Source: Synechococcales cyanobacterium PMM_0002
GTDB lineage: Bacteria; Cyanobacteriota; Cyanobacteriia; Elainellales; Elainellaceae
Direction: 5' to 3'
DNA: 10,020 nt
Assembly (NCBI GenBank): GCA_949127925.1
Contig: CASBQX010000383.1
Location: forward strand, 1-10,020
Positions within the stretch are counted from its first letter, which is position 1. Each line of letters starts with the position of its first letter. The notes under the pieces were generated by a model that searched no databases, had not been told where the DNA came from, and saw only the letters and a list, made by a program, of their open reading frames with translations. This document shows, piece after piece, positions 5,997 to 10,020 of this stretch. A program made the translations under genes and the position numbers.

Positions 5997-6129
5997 GTTT
6001 TGGAGTTGCTTTGGAGCTGTTGTCATGAGATGGAGAATTTGCCGCTGCCTATATCCCCTGACGTTGCACAATTGCTTAAATATAAACTTGTGCTAAGTTT
6101 TTCTCATGTCCTAAATTTTTGAGTCGGCT

Positions 6130-6705
6130 ATGGTTTCCTTCATCTCCAAGCTAGTGTGCCAGGTGGCTGCGATCGCGATTTCAGCCTGTCTCATAGTCTT
6201 TTTAGTTCTGCCCGCTGCTCCTGCGCAGGCTCTAGGGGGTGAGCAGCCTAGCTTAGATCAACCTGCCCCAGCCTTTACCCTGCCGACGAATGTTGGAGAT
6301 GGTGACATTTCTTTGTCAGATTATCGCGGCCAGTGGGTTGTGGTGTACTTCTATCCTCAGGACTTCACATCGGGCTGCACCCTAGAAGCGCGGCGATTTC
6401 AGCAAGATCTGCCCAAGTACGCAGAGCGTCATGCGGCGATTGTCGGGATTAGCGTAGACGATGTGGATTCTCATGCAGAATTCTGTGATTCTGAAGGGTT
6501 AAGATTTCCGTTACTAGCCGATACAGATGGCGCAGTTAGCAAAGCCTATGGTTCCTGGTTGGGCATCATGTCTCTCCGCCATACCTATCTTGTAGATCCA
6601 GATGGTGTCCTACGCGAGCGTTTTTTGGGCGTCAGCCCAGCTGTGCATAGTGCAGAAGTGTTGGCTCGTTTAGACGAATTGCAGCTCAAGCCGGAGGACG
6701 TTTGA
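6130..6705 (+). CDS. Exported PrxQ/BCP-type peroxiredoxin
   Basis: Peroxiredoxins of this type reduce H2O2 and organic peroxides with a cysteine thiol, recycled by thioredoxin. The N-terminus (1-34) is a Sec signal peptide: a long hydrophobic stretch 11-30, then PAQA before the likely cut. The mature enzyme would therefore work in the periplasm or thylakoid lumen, or be a lumen-facing form. The thioredoxin-fold AhpC/TSA domain spans about 42-180. The active-site motif is P76-x3-T80-x2-C83, with C83 the peroxidatic cysteine and R150 the likely conserved arginine. The usual nearby resolving cysteine (five residues on) is R88 instead; the only other cysteine in the mature protein is C119, 36 residues on, matching the alternative distant-cysteine PrxQ arrangement. 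The start is ATG without a clear ribosome site. Its last 20 bases overlap tyrA on the other strand. Confidence 0.9.
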   Translation: MVSFISKLVCQVAAIAISACLIVFLVLPAAPAQALGGEQPSLDQPAPAFTLPTNVGDGDISLSDYRGQWVVVYFYPQDFTSGCTLEARRFQQDLPKYAERHAAIVGISVDDVDSHAEFCDSEGLRFPLLADTDGAVSKAYGSWLGIMSLRHTYLVDPDGVLRERFLGVSPAVHSAEVLARLDELQLKPEDV

Positions 6706-7537
6706 TGAATTCGGGTCTTGCGTGTTGGGTTTGGTTCAGCTGCGCCTCTAAAGCTGGCCAATTTTGCTGCTGAATGCTGTGGATCGTCTGCTCTAAGCTT
6801 TGGCGATAGAGTTCCAAACAGCGCAAAAGTTCAAGTTGATTGGATTGAGCCATCATCATGCCCAGTTCAGGGTTGCCGCCACCCACTCGACTGGTATCCC
6901 GGAATCCAGAACTGGCGAGTTTTTTGGCCAGTTCAAGCACAGATTGATCGGGTTCGGCGATGCAGGCAGTGAGCAAACTAGCGCTGAGCATCACGGGTAA
7001 ATGAGAAATCCAGGCGACGGCCCGATCGTGATCGGCAGGCGGGCATTGATAGAGCTGGCTTTGCAGCGATCGCACCACCTCTGACACGGTGCTTAAGGCT
7101 TGAGGTGGCGTCGTGGCGATGGGAGTGAGGACATAGGGATTGCCGGCAAACAGCTGAGGCTGGGCGGCATCTAAGCCGCTCTCAGCTGTGCCTGCCATCG
7201 GATGCCCGCCGACAAAGTTGACCCAGCGGGGGGCGATCGCCGCCACGATTGGCTGTTTCACAGAGCCGACGTCTGTGACGATGGTGTCCGGAGATAGATG
7301 GGGTGCAAGCTGGTTAAAAGTAGCCTCAATCGCCCCTAGCGGAGTGCATAGGAAAACCACCTCTGCGGCAGTCAGCAGGGATAGATCGGGGCTGGCGTCT
7401 GTCACAATGCCCTGGGCGATCGCCTGTTGACAGGTGCTTGCTCGTCGGCTGCTTGCCAGGACGGTATGCCCCAAGGCATGTAAGTCAATCGCTAGCGACC
7501 CGCCGATTAGTCCTAAGCCCACGATGCCAATCTTCAT
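6686..7537 (-). CDS. tyrA: Arogenate/prephenate dehydrogenase (tyrosine biosynthesis)
   Basis: TyrA makes tyrosine in the cytosol by oxidative decarboxylation of arogenate; cyanobacterial members such as that of Synechocystis prefer arogenate and NADP+. The 283 residues show GLGLIGGS (7-14) for dinucleotide binding, S30-R31-R32 after the second strand (fits NADP+ rather than NAD+), DVGSVK (89-94), and HPMAGT with catalytic H112. The C-terminal helical domain has SHLP (178-181) and GFRDTSR (211-217), whose arginines bind the substrate carboxylates in the family. There is no fused chorismate mutase or ACT domain. ATG is preceded on its strand by AGAGGA with 7-base spacing. It may be the last gene of the leftward group, but a long hairpin separates it from the CYTH gene, so it may have its own promoter. 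Confidence 0.94.
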   Translation of the reverse strand: MKIGIVGLGLIGGSLAIDLHALGHTVLASSRRASTCQQAIAQGIVTDASPDLSLLTAAEVVFLCTPLGAIEATFNQLAPHLSPDTIVTDVGSVKQPIVAAIAPRWVNFVGGHPMAGTAESGLDAAQPQLFAGNPYVLTPIATTPPQALSTVSEVVRSLQSQLYQCPPADHDRAVAWISHLPVMLSASLLTACIAEPDQSVLELAKKLASSGFRDTSRVGGGNPELGMMMAQSNQLELLRCLELYRQSLEQTIHSIQQQNWPALEAQLNQTQHARPEFIKRPPA

Positions 7538-7571
7538 GCGTCGTTCCTCTAGTTCTCTTTTCTTAAAGTTT

Positions 7572-7627
7572 ATGGATTGTGTTCTGGGTGGCTTGTTTCA
7601 GCCACCCAAAACGCAATCCATTTTTTT
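7572..7627 (+). terminator. Long 22-bp hairpin with T7 tract between CYTH gene and tyrA, oriented against both genes
   Basis: Bases 7572-7593 pair with 7600-7621 over 22 positions with one mismatch (7584/7609) and one G-T, around the loop TGTTTC; both arms carry the core GGGTGGCT/AGCCACCC. A run of seven T (7621-7627) follows on the plus strand, so the terminator form faces rightward. The flanking genes run leftward, and on their strand no T-run follows. The T-run includes the reverse complement of the CYTH stop codon (7626-7628). It may block antisense transcription, stabilise the 3' end of the CYTH message, or be a dispersed repeat copy. Confidence 0.6.
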
Positions 7628-8099
7628 AAGTGCCTGCTGGCCAACTGCGGTAGGGCTGACGCGCTAGGGCGGCGTTAAAGTAGCGAGGGTCGTAGGAGAC
7701 TTCGCGATCTACCCAGTTGGGCAGTTGCAGCGGTTGATCTGGATCGGTGAGTTCTACTTCAGCAATAATCAATCCTTCGTTGTCGCCCCAAAACTCGTCT
7801 ACTTCCCAGACCAGCTCGTGGTGGAGAATTTTATAGCGGGTCTTTTCGATTAGGGGGCGATCGCACATCTCTAGCAGTTCCTCGGCATCGCTTAACGGAA
7901 TTTCGTATTCAAACTCGTGCCGAGAAATCCCTTGCGTGCCTCCTTTAATCGTCAAATAGCCACGATCGCCGGCTCGACGCACGCGGACTGTTTTGCCCTG
8001 ACTCGACATGATGTATCCCTGCCGATAGGGCACACCTGTGCCTAGCTGTCGCCAGCCGTCGCCCTGCACCAAGAACTTGCGCTCAATTTCGATGGCCAT
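7626..8099 (-). CDS. CYTH-domain triphosphate tunnel metalloenzyme (probable inorganic triphosphatase)
   Basis: Small bacterial CYTH/TTM proteins form an eight-strand tunnel that binds triphosphates with a divalent metal; characterised small members hydrolyse inorganic triphosphate, while others act on nucleotides. The 157 residues match this single-domain class. The signature ExExK is E4-I-E6-R-K8. Further tunnel charges are visible: R39 and R41 in VRVRR, K52 in TIKG, E63/E66, K86 and R88 (IEKTRYK), E99/D101 (WEVDEF), and E114/E116 (AEVEL). The ATG shares its A with the TGA of the upstream fructokinase gene (overlap of one base), so the two are very probably co-transcribed and translationally coupled. 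Substrate is not deducible from sequence alone; adenylate cyclase activity is less likely for this short class. Confidence 0.88.
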   Translation of the reverse strand: MAIEIERKFLVQGDGWRQLGTGVPYRQGYIMSSQGKTVRVRRAGDRGYLTIKGGTQGISRHEFEYEIPLSDAEELLEMCDRPLIEKTRYKILHHELVWEVDEFWGDNEGLIIAEVELTDPDQPLQLPNWVDREVSYDPRYFNAALARQPYRSWPAGT

Positions 8100-9109
8100 C
8101 AGTCTGCCCCATTTCCCCGAATGCGGCTGGCCTGCTGTTGATGCATATAGAGAAATGCTTGCACTTCGGCAGGGCTGGGCTGAGCGGCGATCGCCCCCGC
8201 CCGAGTCGCCGTCAGACCACCGATAGCGCTGGCGTACACCACCATATCACGAGCCGTTTGAGGGTCACCAAGGGCATGAATCCCCCGCTCACACAGCTGA
8301 TGCAAAAAGCCGGCCACAAATGAATCTCCCGCTCCCGTTGTGTCTTCTACCTCAATTGGGAATGCCGGGACTCTACCCTCATTTTCGTTTAAGCAATAGG
8401 CGCAGCCCTTATCCCCATCGGTAATCAGCACCCCTTCCAGCGTCCCCACCCGGTGGGCAATGACGCTGGGATCGCGGGTTTCAAATAGCCACTCGGCCTC
8501 TTCTGCCGAAAGTTTTAGAAAATCAACCCGTTTGAGCAGGTCGTGAATTGGGGCTTTAGCCGCCTCGGGGTCAGTCCAAAATACGGGTCGCCAATTCACA
8601 TCCACGACAATTTTGACGAAATGCTGTTCAGCTAGCTCTAGGGCGCGGGCGATCGCCGCCGCTGAATCTGCATAGGCTAGCTCTAAGGTACCCAATACTA
8701 AAAAGTCGGCCTGTTCAAATAGCTCACCGGGCAGCCCATCTGCCTGCAAATGCGTGTCGGCAAACTCTGCTGTATCACGATGGCCAAACCCAGCAAAGTG
8801 GCGATCGCCCTCCTCCGTACGCACCACATACACCCCACGCGTAGGAGCGGTCGCATGCCGCTGAATGCCAGTGCCGTCTACACCAACATCGTGCAACAGG
8901 TGGACCAAAGCATCTCCATCGGCATCGGCTCCAACGCAGCCAATAAACCCGGCGGCTGTACCCAGCTTTACTAGGGCACAGGCCACATTGGCAGGTGCAC
9001 CACCCGGATAGGCAGTCCACGACATCACTTGCTCTAACGGTTTCCCTGGCTCATCAGACAGGTAATCTAACAGCACTTCGCCTAAACAGAGAACACGAGA
9101 AATAGTCAT
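8099..9109 (-). CDS. PfkB-family sugar kinase, probable fructokinase
   Basis: The protein should transfer phosphate from ATP to fructose (to fructose 6-phosphate) in the cytosol, feeding sucrose breakdown products into central metabolism. The 336 residues form one ribokinase-fold domain. The start LCLGEVLLDYLSD (7-19) has the substrate-contact aspartate D15. PfkB signature 1 is GGAPANVACALVKLG (36-50). DVNWRPVFW (170-178) is typical of plant and cyanobacterial fructokinases. Signature 2, DTTGAGDSFVAGFL (256-269), has catalytic base D262 and the GAGD anion hole. Another hexose or ribose as substrate cannot be excluded. The ATG lacks a ribosome site; it lies 34 bases after the stop of the DUF4168 gene and its own stop overlaps the CYTH start, which suggests an operon. 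Confidence 0.92.
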   Translation of the reverse strand: MTISRVLCLGEVLLDYLSDEPGKPLEQVMSWTAYPGGAPANVACALVKLGTAAGFIGCVGADADGDALVHLLHDVGVDGTGIQRHATAPTRGVYVVRTEEGDRHFAGFGHRDTAEFADTHLQADGLPGELFEQADFLVLGTLELAYADSAAAIARALELAEQHFVKIVVDVNWRPVFWTDPEAAKAPIHDLLKRVDFLKLSAEEAEWLFETRDPSVIAHRVGTLEGVLITDGDKGCAYCLNENEGRVPAFPIEVEDTTGAGDSFVAGFLHQLCERGIHALGDPQTARDMVVYASAIGGLTATRAGAIAAQPSPAEVQAFLYMHQQQASRIRGNGAD

Positions 9110-9143
9110 GAAAGGGATGGGGGGTTAAAGGATAGCGTCGGGC

Positions 9144-9599
9144 TTACTCTGCGATTTCTTGTAACTGGGTGACAATCCGTTCGCCAAACTCCGGATCGGT
9201 GTTGGCCAGACCCAATAATTGCAGATACTCCTGCCAGGTTAGCCCTGCGGACTCGATAGTGGCAAATGCTTCTGTCTCAATTTCTTGCTGTACCCGTAGC
9301 GATTCTAGTTGAGTTTCAGCGGCCTGCAAATCGCCTTCGCGCTGTTCTACCAAAGCTAGCACCTTGAGATAGGCATGAACGAATTGACTCACCTTTTCCG
9401 AAGAAATATCTTCAGCGCCTAAATTTGAGCGGACGGGAGCAGGCTGCTCAATCGCCGGAGCATCTTCGGAAACCGGGGCAGTTGCCGCTAGGCCAGTTGG
9501 GATCACGCTCCCCCAAAATTGGGCAATAATCATCAGCACCACCAAAAATAGACCCTTCAGCCAGGTTAAACGCAACAGAGAACGGCGAGAAGAATACAT
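9144..9599 (-). CDS. DUF4168-domain exported protein of unknown function
   Basis: The 151-residue protein has a basic N-terminus (RRSLLR) and a hydrophobic segment (about 16-34) ending at LAA/TAP near 38-41, which reads as a Sec signal peptide, so it should be periplasmic or membrane-anchored. A short proline- and acid-rich linker (41-62) follows, then a helical DUF4168-like domain (about 64-148): ISSEKVSQFVHAYLKVLALV, a heptad-like charged helix (85-113), and AGLTWQEYLQLLGLANTDPE. The family is common in cyanobacteria and proteobacteria, and I know no function for it. The start is ATG without a visible ribosome site. It is the first gene of the leftward group, 34 bases before the fructokinase, and its promoter must lie in the repeat-bearing region 9600-9916. 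Confidence 0.82.
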   Translation of the reverse strand: MYSSRRSLLRLTWLKGLFLVVLMIIAQFWGSVIPTGLAATAPVSEDAPAIEQPAPVRSNLGAEDISSEKVSQFVHAYLKVLALVEQREGDLQAAETQLESLRVQQEIETEAFATIESAGLTWQEYLQLLGLANTDPEFGERIVTQLQEIAE

Positions 9600-9690
9600 T
9601 TTGAGGCGATCGCTCCAAGCAGGGATAAATTAAAAAATCAGGAACGCCGGGTTCAGAGCCGCCTTTCTCAGAATACTGGATACTTTTTGG

Positions 9691-9752
9691 TTTATGCCTA
9701 CTAATTTACGCTGGCCAACGGCGGCAGATGAACTAGTAGTCTGAGGCATAAA
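9691..9752. repeat. Nested inverted repeat in the DUF4168/LuxR divergent region
   Basis: TTTATGC (9691-9697) continues into CTACTA (9698-9703); their complements TAGTAG (9734-9739) and GCATAAA (9746-9752) occur in nested order, with a six-base bulge. A competing 7-bp pair, GGCAGAT (9723-9729) with ATCTGCC (9752-9758), overlaps it. Mobile repeat remnant or regulatory structure; not identified. Confidence 0.45.
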
Positions 9753-9757
9753 TCTGC

Positions 9758-9815
9758 CTACCGTTCGTAGTGCAGGCTTCCAGCCTGCGCGGGCAAGATG
9801 CCCGCCCTACGGTAG
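9758..9815. repeat. Twin-hairpin dispersed repeat (GCAGGCT...AGCCTGC / GCGGGCA...TGCCCGC)
   Basis: Two abutting hairpins, each with a 7-bp stem and 3-base loop, lie at 9772-9788 and 9789-9805. They are enclosed by CTACCGT (9758-9764) and ACGGTAG (9809-9815), or alternatively by CGTAG (9766-9770) and CTACG (9807-9811). The result is a three-way-junction shape. From memory, this sequence type is a common intergenic repeat in cyanobacteria. It shares the CGTAG...CTACGG ends with the palindrome at 2022-2052, so the two may be related. Confidence 0.75.
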
Positions 9816-9916
9816 CTAAACTTGCGCCGTCTTCTACTAGATTCCCCAACTGCTTTTGGGAACATCCGCCTAGAATTAGAGTATTAGGTAGGTACTTATA
9901 CGGAGCGGTGCAGGTT

Positions 9917-10020
9917 ATGGCAGTGGATGAGTCGCAGCACTCTAGTACGTTGTCCAATCGGGAACTCCAAATTGTCGAACTAGTGACGGCGGGCTTAACC
10001 AACCAAGAAATTGCCGAACA
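9917..10020 (+). CDS. LuxR-type helix-turn-helix transcriptional regulator, 5' part only (possibly PedR-like)
   Basis: The first 34 codons are in the window and the frame is open to the right edge. After a short leader (MAVDESQHSST) the LuxR/NarL DNA-binding domain begins at once: LSNRELQIVELVTAG, then LTNQEIAE, which is the first helix and the turn of the HTH. There is no room for an N-terminal receiver domain, so this is a stand-alone HTH or a small regulator. That fits the cyanobacterial PedR, a redox-responsive regulator tied to photosynthetic electron transport, but NarL-type alternatives remain. GGAG (9902-9905) lies 11 bases before the ATG, a slightly long spacing. It is divergent from the DUF4168 gene, with the repeat cluster 9691-9815 in between. 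Confidence 0.8.
   Translation, partial: MAVDESQHSSTLSNRELQIVELVTAGLTNQEIAE

Larger units (their letters stand above)
2080..9613. repeat. HIP1 motifs (GCGATCGC), 20 dispersed copies
   Basis: Copies start at 2080, 2415, 2558, 2651, 2967, 3088, 3501, 4021, 4105, 4356, 5468, 6169, 7066, 7233, 7416, 7857, 8187, 8649, 8801 and 9606, found by eye. This overrepresented palindrome is a hallmark of many cyanobacterial genomes. None lies in 1-2079, and only one lies in the non-coding gap. Confidence 0.9.

Noticed and set aside
5871..6071. 66-codon minus-strand reading frame over tRNA-Glu
   Set aside because: It crosses the tRNA and its terminator and has no coding features.
9733..10002. 89-codon minus-strand reading frame at the right edge
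   Set aside because: It runs through the twin-hairpin repeat and antisense to the LuxR-type gene, and its translation shows no family features.
1..10020. CRISPR array, prophage, toxin-antitoxin pair or defence island
   Set aside because: No regularly spaced repeats with unique spacers and no characteristic genes were found; the only mobile gene is the partial tnpB.

Overview
The window looks like chromosomal DNA from a cyanobacterium. The palindrome GCGATCGC (the cyanobacterial HIP1 motif) occurs 20 times by my count. The tRNA-Glu has the cyanobacterial/plastid form. Several proteins belong to families that are mainly or only cyanobacterial: the DUF2301 membrane protein, the Npun_R1517/Asr1734-like small protein, the DUF4168 protein, an arogenate-type TyrA, and a small LuxR-type protein at the right edge. 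I cannot place it to genus; the small Npun_R1517-like protein weakly suggests a filamentous lineage.

Layout, left to right. Bases 1-335 are the right end of an IS200/IS605-type element: the 3' part of tnpB and its terminal hairpin. Then come gnd (6-phosphogluconate dehydrogenase, +), a perfect 30-bp palindrome with a T-run that should end gnd, a DUF2301 membrane protein (-), and, divergent from it, mgtE (Mg2+ channel/transporter, +) starting at TTG. A four-copy 13-bp tandem repeat straddles the mgtE stop codon. About 1 kb without a convincing gene follows, then the small Npun_R1517-like gene (+), tRNA-Glu(UUC) with a clear promoter and terminator, and an exported PrxQ-type peroxiredoxin (+). 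The peroxiredoxin overlaps the 3' end of tyrA (-) tail to tail by 20 bp. The right third is a leftward gene group: DUF4168 exported protein, fructokinase and CYTH/triphosphate-tunnel enzyme (overlapping by one base), then a long hairpin, then tyrA. The window ends in a repeat-rich intergenic region and the first 34 codons of a LuxR-type helix-turn-helix regulator (+), possibly PedR-like.

Most genes are housekeeping: oxidative pentose phosphate flux (gnd), sugar phosphorylation (fructokinase), Mg2+ uptake (mgtE), tyrosine synthesis (tyrA), peroxide defence (PrxQ), and Glu-tRNA for translation and tetrapyrrole synthesis. I see no new multi-gene system. The observations most worth checking are non-coding: complementary leader and trailer sequences around tRNA-Glu, the 13-bp repeat giving stop codons in all three frames, a long hairpin whose T-run faces against the flanking genes, the structured repeat cluster before the LuxR gene, and possible short RNA or leader elements in the 1-kb gap. 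The PrxQ cysteine spacing and the absence of HIP1 from the first 2 kb are also notable.
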